From positions 3,596,001-3,660,000 of the forward strand of contig CP075497.1 of assembly GCA_021613535.1 (NCBI GenBank): a stretch of DNA of 64,000 nt, written 5' to 3'. A program made the position numbers and the translations under genes. The notes beneath the pieces were generated by a model, which worked only from the letters and a program-made list of their open reading frames with translations, searched no databases and had not been told where the DNA came from. Shown here piece after piece: positions 12,801 to 24,000 of the stretch. This DNA comes from Adineta vaga. Taxonomy: Eukaryota; Rotifera. Every line of letters starts with the position of its first letter. The first letter of the stretch is position 1.

Positions 12801-13282
12801 TAGTAATACCACGTTCACGTTCGAGTTCCATAGAATCCATAGTTGCACCAACAGCATCTTTGCCTTTAACCTAAAATGACGATCATCGTTAAGTTTCAAA
12901 GAAATCATAATACGAATGATATTCACTTCATGCATTGATTGAATACGTCCAGAATAGAAAAGAACACGTTCAGATAAAGTAGTCTAAATTGAATGATTAT
13001 GATTTTAAAATACTATGAAGAAAAAACATTGCATACTTTGCCAGAGTCAATATGTGCAGAAATTCCAATATTTCGAATTTTTTCCAAAGGATAATGTTTC
13101 TGTGAAAATAATCAAAAGTAATCGATCATGTCATTTTGAATAAAAATTTACCGATTCCCGTTTGACAGCATAGGTTCGAAATGGTATCCATCGATACTAA
13201 TACAAGAAATTCAGATCGATTTTTATGAAAAATTCACAAGATTTACCTGTTTGAGAAGATGAGAAAGTAATCGAGGTGTCAT
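9824..13282 (-). CDS. GFM1: Elongation factor G 1, mitochondrial
   Basis: Highly spliced gene (about 20 small exons) encoding the mitochondrial translocase that moves tRNA and mRNA on the mitoribosome using GTP. The GTPase motifs are all readable: G1 [17 protein letters not shown]2 [10 protein letters not shown]3 IDTPGHVDF, G4 INKLDRM, G5 VGSALKNKG. Later segments follow EF-G domains [53 protein letters not shown], and the C-terminus [22 protein letters not shown], which is the mtEF-G1 wording. ATG 13282 begins [12 protein letters not shown], a short basic presequence suited to mitochondrial import. The tail ends in a Gln/Arg-rich stretch before the stop at 9824-9826. A pyrimidine tract plus AG lies 32 nt before the ATG. 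Confidence 0.95.
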
Positions 13283-14180
13283 TGTTGTTTACCTGGTTGA
13301 AATGTTTCTTTCCTCTAGAAAATAAAAGGATAAAGGAAAATCAATCAGTTGCATTGCAGATGAAGATCAGAAGCAAAGTCCAGTCTATGGTAAACTTCAT
13401 GCTATCCACAGATAAGTAGTCGAGAACCTCCTCCGATAGTTTATGCGATGATAGATGACGCTATTTGTTGGCATTATTCTGTAATTGAGACCTGTCCGAA
13501 CTCGTGAGAGATCTTCAATTCAAGATTATAATTTTGAATGACTATGATGCATCACATAATTATGACAAGGCCAAGTCCAAGGATATTCGCTGGCGAGAGT
13601 GGGATATGAGTTAGAATTAGATTGTTTCGAAAGAAACATCTTAATTTAACAGCATAAGTGGAAGTATGAAACAACTTTATCTTTTTTGCGCTCGTATTAA
13701 TAGAGATTGGTTCAAAACACATACACAATAGTTTGCTGCTATTTCAATAGAAAAATCTCGATATTACAATGCATTGCTAACTAATTTGTTTGTTTTAATC
13801 ACTTAACATATATTTATACTTTAGAGATATTTATCCATTGTGAAAAATCGGCGAAAACTAAGAATATTCTATATACTATTGAAAGATATATTCTTCGCGA
13901 TTTCTGTTTAATATACAACTGTTCAATCGTCATTCTTTGAGTTTTAATGACGCATCGGATGATATGTCTGCAAAATGTATATACAATATTCTATTTTTTA
14001 ACTGATGCAATAATGACGCAGCGTTTTTTCTTTTCATCTTATGTACTCGACAGAAGAAAAAACAAGTATATAAATAGAGGCAACAGAGTCGATCGCAAGA
14101 CACGTGTTAGTTTTTTATTCTGTTACATAACAAAAGTAAGAGAACGAGAGGAACCCCTCTATTACTTTTCAAATCTATAA
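13283..14180. promoter_or_regulatory. Divergent intergenic region between mtEF-G1 and the aldo-keto reductase, with TATA-like box
   Basis: About 900 bases between two genes transcribed away from each other. TATATAAATAG at 14067-14077 is a good TATA-box candidate for the aldo-keto reductase, roughly 115-220 nt before its possible ATGs. No convincing coding sequence. Confidence 0.45.
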
Positions 14181-15284
14181 ATGAAACGATTACCGATAAA
14201 TCTGCTATTTTTATTGGTGAGAATAAAATATTTCTGGAAGGAATTTTTAGGAAACAGAAATTATTTCTCATTCATCGTCTATTTCAGATGTCTCAAACAG
14301 TTACTCTTAGTTCTTCGAAAACAACGATTCCTCGTATTGGTTATGGTACAGGAACGAAATGGTACTCCGGTGATAATTCTAAACCAATTGATAAAGATTT
14401 AGTAAAATCTATTCATGATGCATTATCAATTGGTTATCGACATTTAGATGCTGCTGAAATGTATGGAACTGAAACATCAGTTGCAGAAGCATTACGTACA
14501 CAATCAATTCCACGGAATGACATCTTCATTACTTCAAAAGTATATAAAAATATCGAAAATATTGAAAAAGCGTGTACTGATGTTTTAACACGTTTGGATA
14601 TTGAATATCTTGATCTTTGGCTTATTCATGCACCATATTTTGATCGAAATAAGATTTCACTTGAAAAAGCATGGAGAGAAATGGAAAAATTAGTTGAAAA
14701 TGGTAAAGTAAAAGCAATTGGTGTTAGTAATTTTCAAAAGCATCATTTGGAAGAATTATTGGCTTTGAAACCAAAAATTAAACCAGCAGTTAATCAAAGT
14801 TAGTTGTTAAAAACAAGATTTCTTCATTCAATTTTTCTTCTTACAATCGTTTAGTTGAATTCAATCCATACGTTTATAAAGCATCTCGCGAATTAATTGA
14901 ATATTGTAAATCAAATGGAATTGCAATTGAAGCATATTCTCCTCTTGGACCAATTAGTTATAAACCAGGTGGACCAATCGATGAAGTTATAGAAAAATTA
15001 GCACAAAAATACAATCGAACACCTGCTCAAATTTTACTAAAATGGAATTTGATTAAAGGTTTGATTATTTTTGTTCATTGGCATATCTTTATGTACGTTA
15101 TTTAGGTGATATTGTGGTAACAACATCGAGCAAACGTGAACGATTAGAAGATTTTCTTAAAACCACTGATGAAAATTTCGATTTAACTGAGGAAGATATT
15201 AAAGCTATTGATGATGCAGGTGCAAAATTACATTTTCGTAAATATTGGACCAAAGAAATCGATGGACAAAAAGAAGATTTATAA
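14181..15284 (+). CDS. Aldo-keto reductase
   Basis: NAD(P)H-dependent reductase of the AKR superfamily. The catalytic tetrad is visible: Asp and Tyr in HLDAAEMYGTE, Lys in ITSKVY, His in LWLIHAPY. Other family blocks are IGYGTGTKWY, AWREMEKLVENGKVKAIGVS, NFQKHHLEELL, VEFNPYVYKA, GIAIEAYSPLGP and TPAQILLKW. Introns at about 14799-14853 and 15059-15105 split the barrel; splicing restores the frame. ATG 14288 (MSQTVTLSSSK) is the conventional start. An in-frame upstream ATG at 14181 would add 12 residues (MKRLPINLLFLL) through an intron (14217-14287) whose acceptor directly abuts ATG 14288, so the span includes it. An AATAAA lies shortly after the stop. The substrate cannot be told from sequence. 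Confidence 0.92.
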
Positions 15285-15622
15285 ACATTTTATTGTAGTT
15301 TTTTTTTTTCGTATTAGAAAATAAAAGTTTCTACTTTATAAATCTGCAAGTATAATTATTTTGTTGTAATTTGCGTTCGATTTTAAGTACTAATGACTTA
15401 TTTGTCAAGATGATTGACGAGCGCTCTCTATATTATTATGTGCATTGTTTATTGGCCATTTCTAGTCCAGTATTTAAAAAACGCAACATAGAACAGAATC
15501 GAATAAAAAAATCATATCATTCATATTACGTTACTATTAGTTTATGTGAAGATCTTTATCTTCATTAAAAAATAACGATTTTCTACCTATTTCATATCAA
15601 ATGAAATTTCTTATTTAATTCG
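15285..15622. other. Intergenic, no gene seen
   Basis: About 340 AT-rich bases. It contains an AATAAA at about 15319, suited to the aldo-keto reductase poly(A) signal, and must hold the promoter of the next gene. No TATA box stands out. Confidence 0.5.
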
Positions 15623-17960
15623 ATGAAAAATAAAAGTCATTATGTCGTCGATTTAGACGATAAATTTCATTCATCAGCAAGATCTTCATCACTCTATCGT
15701 GTAGGAATATTTAGACCATTTATTGTCTTTTGTTTTTGTTAATGTACATCAACTAATCTAATTTAGTATTGGCGGCAATTACACAGACAACAACGGATTT
15801 TTATTATTGTTCTTATTGCGTTACTGATATTTGTTTATTTTGGTTATCGTTCTCATTCTACAGAACCAATCAAAACTCTACCAGACAACTCTATTCGAGA
15901 AGAAATCGATAGAGAAAAACAAGCATGGCAACGAAAACGAATCGAAGTAAATTTGATGAAAACAAAGAAATCTTTAGCGAAAATCTTTCTTCATTTAGGA
16001 AAATCAATCTAATAAACATAAAGTTGAAAAACAAATCTTTTTTGGTCAGTAGAATTTTTGAAACTAATTGATTTAAATTAGTCAATAAATAGATCCTACA
16101 AATGAGCGACAAATAGCAGTTAGAGATGCAATGCGACATGCTTGGAAAGCATATCGAACGTATGCATGGGGTGACGATGAATTTCGAACTCTTTCCAAAG
16201 CACCATCACCATGGTTTGGACTTGGTTTAACTATTGTTGACAGTATCGATACATTGTATATTATGAATATGACTGAAGGTATGTGAATAGAAAAAGAAAT
16301 GAATCTACCGTTTTATATTATGCAAAGATTTTCATTTTAGAATATAAAGATGCTCGTGATTGGATTGAAAAATCTCTGGATGTTGATTCGAATTCAGTTG
16401 ACAAATTTAATTCACATTTTGAAATAACAATACGAATTCTCGGTGGTTTACTTAGCATATATCATTTATCAGCTGATGAAATATTTTTAAAACGAGCAGT
16501 AAGAAATTTCAGAAAGAAAAAATTATTTGATATTAACAAATTTGTTTTTGTAGATAGAATTAGGAGATCGTTTACTTGTTAATTTCGATACTCCAACGGG
16601 TCTACCATTAGCTGAAATAAATATTAAACGAAAAACTGCTAGTGGTTATCGGTATGTTGTAGACGTTATGATGAAGATTTGTTTTAGAATGTATTTTTAT
16701 TTTAGATGGACTTCTGATTCAGCTCTATCAGAAGTTGGAACTGTACAAGTAGAAATGCGGGATTTATCACGCGTTAGTGGCGATAAAAAATATGAGGTTA
16801 GTTTTTTGTCAAGGAAAAATGCAAAAACTTATTTGTTTGTTTATCTAGAATGCAGCTGATAAATCTTCAGCTGTTCTTCATAATCAATCAAAGAAAGATG
16901 GGCTTGTACCGATATTTATCAGTCCATTAACGGGTCGATTTTCTGGCGGAGTAGTTTCTTTCGGTGCACGTGGTGACTCATACTATGAATATTTGCTCAA
17001 GCAATGGATACAAACAGGACAACAAAAAGCTGTGTAAGTATTGTTTTATCGAACGATAATATAATTTATTAGATTCGAATAGAACTATTCATATGATATC
17101 TATGTTAATACGACATTTTGAAAATTTGAATTTTATTCTAGGTTTTGGGATGATTGGATTGAAAGTATCGGTAAGTGGAGGAACAAAAAGTCTGCTATTA
17201 ACTTTAAAAAAAATTGAATTTAGGTGGTGTACGTAAACATCTTTGGCGTTTAGCATATCCTGAAAAACTTTATTTTGTTGGTGAATTAATGGGTATGTCT
17301 ACATTCTCACCAAAAATGGTACGATCTATAAATTTCTCGAATATTTTGTGACTAAACTTTCTTTTCAAATAGGATCATTTAGTTTGTTTTCTCGGTGGTA
17401 ATATGGCACTTGGATGGTATTTTAAAAAAGATTTAACTTATTTACTTGATATGGCTAAAGATTTAACAAAAACTTGTTATGAAATGTATGCTAAACAAGA
17501 TACAGGACTTAGTCCTGAAATAGCATATTTTAATATTGATGCTCAATCAAATGAACAAACATTAACTGTTCGCGTATGTCTGAAATGAATTATCTTATAC
17601 GAAAACATCAATTTCGTTTTGTTTCATTTGTAGGACAATGATGCTCAAAATTTATTACGTCCTGAAACAGTGGAATCATTGTATTATCTATATTATTTGA
17701 CGGGTGATACAATTTATCAAGAATGGGGTTGGAAAATTTTTCAATCATTCGAAAAATATACTCGTCAACCGGATGGATATGCATCTATTAGTGATGTTCG
17801 ACATAAGGATAATGTTCGACCACGTGATAAAATGGAAAGCTTTTTTCTTGCTGAAACATTGAAATATTTCTACTTACTTTTTGATAAAAAAAATCTATTT
17901 CCTTTTGATCAATGGTTATTTAATACCGAGGCACATCCTCTACCAATTTATACACATTAA
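15623..17960 (+). CDS. MAN1B1: ER mannosyl-oligosaccharide 1,2-alpha-mannosidase (GH47)
   Basis: Type II membrane enzyme that trims one mannose from Man9GlcNAc2 on ER glycoproteins, a step in folding control and ERAD. A short cytosolic tail ([13 protein letters not shown]) is followed by a membrane anchor ([17 protein letters not shown]), a Lys/Glu-rich stem and the GH47 domain: [24 protein letters not shown] (acidic residue of the active site), [85 protein letters not shown], and the calcium-binding end [13 protein letters not shown]. The catalytic acids (E in WGDDE, D in GDSYYEY, E in PETVE) are all present. About 10-12 exons; one acceptor at AATAAATAG|AT (about 16090) is the only choice that keeps the frame. 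Total roughly 570 residues, shorter in the stem than vertebrate MAN1B1. Confidence 0.93.
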
Positions 17961-18272
17961 TCAATAAAAAAGAAGGATTTTGTTGTGCGTTTTTTTATCA
18001 TTATTATCTTGTCTGATACATGTTATTTTGTTTCTTCTATCTTCTTTCCGGTGTTGTTATAAATGATGTAATCAATATCGATGTAAAAGTGAGAATTAGT
18101 TCCTTTTTTTTTCTCCTCTTGTTTCTATCATTTGGCATCCTTATATTTGAAGACAAAAAAAAGTCATAAAAGAGATTATCATATGTTTACATTCATTTTC
18201 TTATGTCTTTATCGTTTTTCAGAGTACTATAAAGCATTTATTTTTATACTATTTTTAAAAATTCAACTCGTT
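17961..18272. other. Intergenic, no gene seen
   Basis: About 310 bases. AATAAA follows the MAN1B1 stop within a few bases. A pyrimidine tract ending TTTTTCAG at about 18221 is a candidate acceptor for the 5' UTR of the next gene. Confidence 0.5.
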
Positions 18273-19492
18273 ATGGCAACCGAATCTCAAGTATATACAA
18301 TTATTCATTAAGACTATCATCTATTCACTTAATCCTTTCTTTAGAATGAAACTCAATCAAAATCTCAACCAGTACTGCAACCCTTATTTCCTAAAGCTAC
18401 TGAAATTCTGTTTCATACAGGAAATACGATCTCATCACTGAAATTGTTAAATCAACCAAATTCATCTGTTACTGAACAAGTAATATTCACTTCAAAGTGA
18501 ATGTTTTACTTTATTTTTCAATTAGATTACAACGTATATGTCACAGTTGTTAGAAACAATGAAGACAAATATTGATACGAAATCATTTCAGGTGAGATTT
18601 TTTAAAAGAATATTTTAAAAATAGCAAGACATCTTTATTTTTAGGAAGAAAAATATATCAAATTACTTCCTATTCAAGATGACAATCAACCAATCGCTGA
18701 TAAAGGAGCAGCAGCAACAGCAAGTGTTCCTCCGAATGAGAGTGAACAATTAACCCGAAAAGATTTAAAATTTTCAGTAAAAATCTTTCTTCGTACATTA
18801 GAACCTGAAATTTTAACACATACAATCAATACTAGTTTGTTTCTCATTGACTTCAATAAATCAAAGAAAAAAAATCCAAACTTCTATTTTCTTTTTAGTT
18901 TTTACTGAATTAAAAGAGAGCTACTTGGAAAGTGTAATGATCTCATTACCTAATTATGGTTCACAAATAACCTTGGATCAATTTATGCCTTTATGGAATG
19001 TTATAGAAGATTTTATTGATAAAAAAAAGATTTTATCAGCAGGTGTTTGCGACTTTATGCTTCCACTATTATCGGACATATCTAATGCTGCAAAAGTAAT
19101 TCATTTTCTCAAAATTTTCAATTGCCTATCGTATTCTCTTCTTTAGCATAAACCCTTTGCAAATCAAATCAATCTAGGTGTCTGTTGTTCAATTCCTGAA
19201 GAACTCAGTAAATATGTTAAGGAAAATAATATTCAACTTTTAACTCATAGTGATCCTATTGGTAAAAATCTATTCGAATTTTATATTACGAAATAATTCA
19301 ATTATCATTTTTGTAGATGTGTTAACTGATTCCGATTTTCAACAAACAATTCGAGAATATGGTCATAATTATGATGGATTAAATTGGAGACCATGCTCAC
19401 TTGTTCGTTATAGTTGTGTGATTACTAATCGAGGAATTATTAAAAGTAAAGGTTTTCTTATATATGCTAAACGTGAATTATATATGCCTTAA
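18273..19492 (+). CDS. GCLM: Glutamate-cysteine ligase regulatory (modifier) subunit
   Basis: Non-catalytic subunit that lowers feedback inhibition of glutamate-cysteine ligase, the rate-limiting enzyme of glutathione synthesis. Seven or so short exons give about 290 residues. Recognisable blocks are ILFHTGNTISSLKLL near the N-terminus, RKDLKFSVKIFLRTLE, ITLDQFMPLWNVIEDFID, KKKILSAGVCDF, NQINLGVCCSIPEELSKYVK, NIQLLTHSDPI, and the C-terminal signature LVRYSCVITNRGIIKSKGF. The fold is related to aldo-keto reductases, but the AKR tetrad is absent, as expected for GCLM. The start MATESQ is followed by an intron after only six codons. AATAAA lies about 150 nt after the stop. Confidence 0.93.
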
Positions 19493-20286
19493 TATCATGA
19501 ACTTTCCTTTCAAATATTTTTTCACCCTCAACTTTTTCTTAAACAAAATTCTATTTTCTTCCTTCTTTTTGTTTTGTTTTCTAACGAAATCAAACTGACG
19601 ATGTGTTGTTTTTATACATCTATGTAATGATTAGTTGTTACGAAATAAAAATCAATTCATAAATATTTATATGGAACAAATATTTTATTTGAACGTTAAT
19701 AGAACATGTTAGATGAATATATATATATTATTAACTAAATAATCTGTTCCCAAGATCCATAGAAAAACATCTGTTGAAATAAAGTTTAGCTTTTAATCTT
19801 TCTTTTTGATAAAAAAAAAAGAACCCGAATAAAATCTTTCTTTATATTCTTCGAATAATCCTATGATCTCAATCGACTATGACAAATTCATTTAATAAAT
19901 AACAAATTTCAATTGAGACACTCTACAAAAGCGAATAAATGTCAATAGATAAAATAGGTAAGGTTTAATGTCAAATACGTGTCACAATCGTATATCATCG
20001 ATAGATAGAGAAGAATTTCCGTCATATGATTTGAACAAGAAAATTTCTTGGTGACATTGTGTTCAAGGTTATGTTTTTGGTAATGTCTTGTATTATCATC
20101 GAGAATATTCGGAAATTGATCGGTTTTGACATGATTTTAACAACCAGATGGCAGAAACATAAGCTGTCATGTCTGAAGTAAACCGGATAGAACAAAACAT
20201 AGAATATCAATGGAAAAAAGAACTTTCATTCGACATGTTAAATATTATCAACGAACAACAAGACAAGGTGAGTTACAGTCAAAATT

Positions 20287-20308
20287 GATCGGTCGATCGA
20301 TCGATCGA
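20287..20308. repeat. Short GATC-type tandem repeat
   Basis: A run of TCGA/GATC units; 20293-20308 is a perfect palindrome. Probably a microsatellite. Confidence 0.7.
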
Positions 20309-23300
20309 AAACAACTGCTTGGACATTTTAATAGTATTACAAATGCTTGACGATCGTTAATCGATCCGAGTAATGAAATTTGTTAAGTGTCAACGACTAA
20401 TAGAAGAAAGAAAATCTAAGTCAATTATTTCGTTCATGATAAATGTCAATTTCTTACGCAATAGAAATTTCTCCCTAAATCTATCTATCTATCTGGTAAT
20501 AATTCCCTAATGACCTTGTTATTAGAAATCAAAGAGAGAAAATACTAATATTATTCATATTATTGACTCATCTGTTCAGATATTCTCAATTTAGGTCAGA
20601 TGCAATATGCTCAACAGATTATTCTTTTATTGTCTTTGTCTTTATCAGATTTGAGATTTATTTTTAGGATCATTGAATAATCTTCTCATTAATATATGAA
20701 TTTATATGACATCAGTCAATTCTTAACTGATATAAATTGAAAAATTCTCAAAGTGTTTTATAGATGTAAGTATCATAAATATATTTCGATTCAAAGAACG
20801 ACGAAAAACAAAAAAAAACGTCATTGAGTTTGTTTCTTTTGTTTATTTCATTCTGTTATTATTCAATAAAATATGATTAAAGTAAGATAGAAGAAATGTT
20901 ACTGTCAATCGATGACATGAAAAACAACGAGGAAAGTATATTGATAGAAATTTTTTGTTTTCCATAGAGATTCGAAATAAGGCATCTGCTTTTATCTATT
21001 TAATCTGATTAAAATAAACCAAGGAAATACTTCTCAGAGGTAGATCTATTTCGAAGAGGGAAGAAATAATCTAAATAAAACAAATTATTTGATATTTTTC
21101 TCTTCCAGAACATGTTGTTTTTTTCATTCCGAGTGATAATTAAAGCGATAGATACAAATAAACAAAAATGGTGTACATTACTGATTTCGAGTGTTTTTGA
21201 TCAAAGAAGCAATACTAATGTTATAAAAGTAATTATTTTTCGTACGTAGATTAGTGCAAAAACACATGAAATGATTAAGAAATCTTTGAAGTATTTAAGT
21301 ACTTTTTTTTTGGATGAAAGTTTAAATTGTCAGTGAGACTAGAATAGAGACTTGTTTCTTTTATCGTCGTTGTCAACAGAGATTTTCTTATTAGCACTTA
21401 CTACGCTTTTTGATGTTTAATATTTGCTTTTGGACGAAATAGCATTCTATTTATGGTATTTCTTATCCAGTATGACACCATTGAAGTGTAAACAATGTCA
21501 TCAAAATAAAGATGAGTTGTTATTTTTATTGGTACCATAGATGAATGTTACTAATTCATACACTTCAGATTTTTTTTCTGTTTTGAAGGCAATTTTTATC
21601 TTCTATGAGAAAGATGTCTTTCGACAATAGAAACGATGAAAAAGAAAACGAGGAAGAATAGAAGAGAATACATTTTTGCAAGTCACAATGGTTCTGTTAC
21701 TTTTTCTTTGCAACAATTTTCGCTGTATACTTACTAGACCCTTACTAGTTCTTTTGTATCTCTTCTAGTGTTATTATGTGTAAACCTAGAGATAGAAAAG
21801 AAAAAGTCGATGATTATTATGTCTTTTTCTCTCTTACTCAAACTCTATAACATATATACATACATAATACATAGAGTTGTAATCAAGCACTCATCAAATG
21901 TCATTGCTCGTCATCTATCATCATTGCCAATCGAGCATAGATAGATCTATCTATACATATGTATGTAAAGACACAAGAGATCATGCTAAATGAATCGAAA
22001 TTCTATGGTGGTAATTTTCTGCCTAGTTTCTTTTAATTTTTTTTCGTTACTAAATCAGTGTTGACACTCTATTAGATGATTTTATACAAGCCATTTTATT
22101 TTGTTATGTTTTTTCTTTCTTAGATCGACGAGTATCACTATGCGATTTGCACTGACTTCATTTATTTTGTCTATCAACTAGACTAACTATATGTTTGTAT
22201 ACTCATCATGAAACGTCCGTCTATCGTCATCACTCTACTATCCATCCATTGATAAACAAAACTGCACATAGTAGGCTTCATTTGTTTGATTATTGGAAGA
22301 GTCAGAATAAATCTGAGCAAGTAAACAAACGTTCGTGTGAATTTATTTTTTAGAACAAATGTCTTCTTGGTAAGCTGTCAATAGTGTTTTTCTTTCTTAT
22401 TATATTTCTATGTTGCTGACGTTATTTCACGGATTTCTCTTCTTGACATCAACACGTTTGAATAGGTGTGCATATACATTATTCTCATAGTAGTCAGACT
22501 TTGTCAATATGAAAGGAAAAATGTAAAAGTGGATGACTTGTCTCTCATTTGTCATTTGTTAAGAACTAGTTCAAAGAAGGGAGAAAAAAGGAGGAAATCA
22601 TTGCAAATACTTGATTCTCAGTTGGTTCATCATCAACATCACTTCTGGATTGGCTCATAAGTAATAAATATAATAAGTGTGTTAGAAATCGTCTATCTCT
22701 CTAAGCGCATAGATGTCTTCTTCACAGCGTTCTAATTATCCTTCGTCGTCTACTCTCTAATGTTACCCATATGGTACTAACAGCAATGATAATGATGATG
22801 TTATAAGCGAGACAAAATAAATTAGAGAAGTAGGACTAAATTTATTTTATACATCGGTCCTTTTTTTCGAATATCTAACCCATTTCGATTGATGAAGAAT
22901 ATGTACGCAGTGTTATTGTTGTTGCGAATGAAAGAATGAAGAGAAATCGATCTGTTTTCTCTCTGTTTTTTTTTTCTTATCTCATGACAAAAGAAAAAGT
23001 TAATAGAAAAAACTTGTTCTTTGCGGTTTAGCTAAATGTAATGATTGTCATGGTCTACAATTTCAACTAAGGAAAAAAAGACTAAGATGATTGAGACTTG
23101 AAATGATAACTTTTTCGTGTAAAAGCTTGAGGGCATTGATTTTCTCTGTATTAGAAGTGATTGTCAATGCTTGATTGTTATTTGCTCTGATTTTTTCCTT
23201 GCGCTATGAGAAAAAAAATCGGAGTAAAAAGCAACAACACCCTCAAAAAAAATCGGTGCCTAACGGAAGAGAACTGAGTGAAGGCGAGAAGAACTTGAAC

Positions 23301-23376
23301 AACAACGATCAAAAACTAAAACAACAATTCGCTATTGTCAGTAAGACAGTACTTGTTTTTTTCCTCTAAATTTTTT

Positions 23377-23394
23377 ACACACACACACACACAC
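23377..23394. repeat. (AC)n microsatellite
   Basis: Nine AC units in a row. Confidence 0.9.
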
Positions 23395-24000
23395 ATCGTT
23401 TTACCTCGTTTCAATCCAAACTCAGTCTTGGGTAAAAATCAAATTGAAGACATTGAAACGAAAAAACGCCAAACAGGTGAGATTCAAAAGAATTTTTTTA
23501 TATAAGAAAGAACCAAATTAACACATGAATGTATAAACAAGTACTTATATATTTGATTGAAGACGGTGAGTACTTTTTCTCTATTTGAATTCAACGAACC
23601 AAAATTATTATTAATGCAAACAGAATTCGAAAACAACATCACATACGTTTTCTTTTTCAGATATTAACAAAATGTGCTGTGATTAGATATTGATTCGTGA
23701 TTTCTTTCTTTCTCTTCTTCTTCTTCTGTCATTCGAATTATTCAAACGGTAAAATACTTCTATCGACTCTAACCTGAATACTAAGTCATATATGAAATAT
23801 GTTTCCTCTAGAGATTAAATATACGGACATAAATGTCTATATCAAATAGAGAAAGACGACATGATCATATAGTAATAATGATAAAAAATGTTCTTTTCTC
23901 TACATTTTTTTACTTCAAGTGATAATATAAAATCTGTATGTGTCTTTTCTTTTCATTCGTATGATTTTTTTCAGATATATTCATTCTATATTATCAACTA

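Larger units (their letters stand above)
19493..24000. other. Long non-coding interval upstream of the PKA regulatory subunit
   Basis: About 4.5 kb without a credible gene on either strand, the longest such stretch in the window. It is AT-rich with scattered simple repeats: a GATC-type run at 20287-20308, CTAT repeats near 20490, TA/CATA-rich sequence near 21850-21880, and (AC)n at 23377-23394. A strong acceptor-like TTTTTTTCAG lies about 27 nt before ATG 24001, so 5' UTR exons may be hidden here. Open frames found in it are short and compositionally random. Confidence 0.6.

Noticed and set aside
13155-13180. GGTTCGAAA-like sequence considered as a tRNA B box
   Set aside because: Lies in a coding exon of mtEF-G1 with no A box or cloverleaf around it.
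20287-20308. GATC-rich palindrome considered as a protein-binding site or insertion mark
   Set aside because: No target-site duplication or flanking structure; looks like simple repeat slippage.
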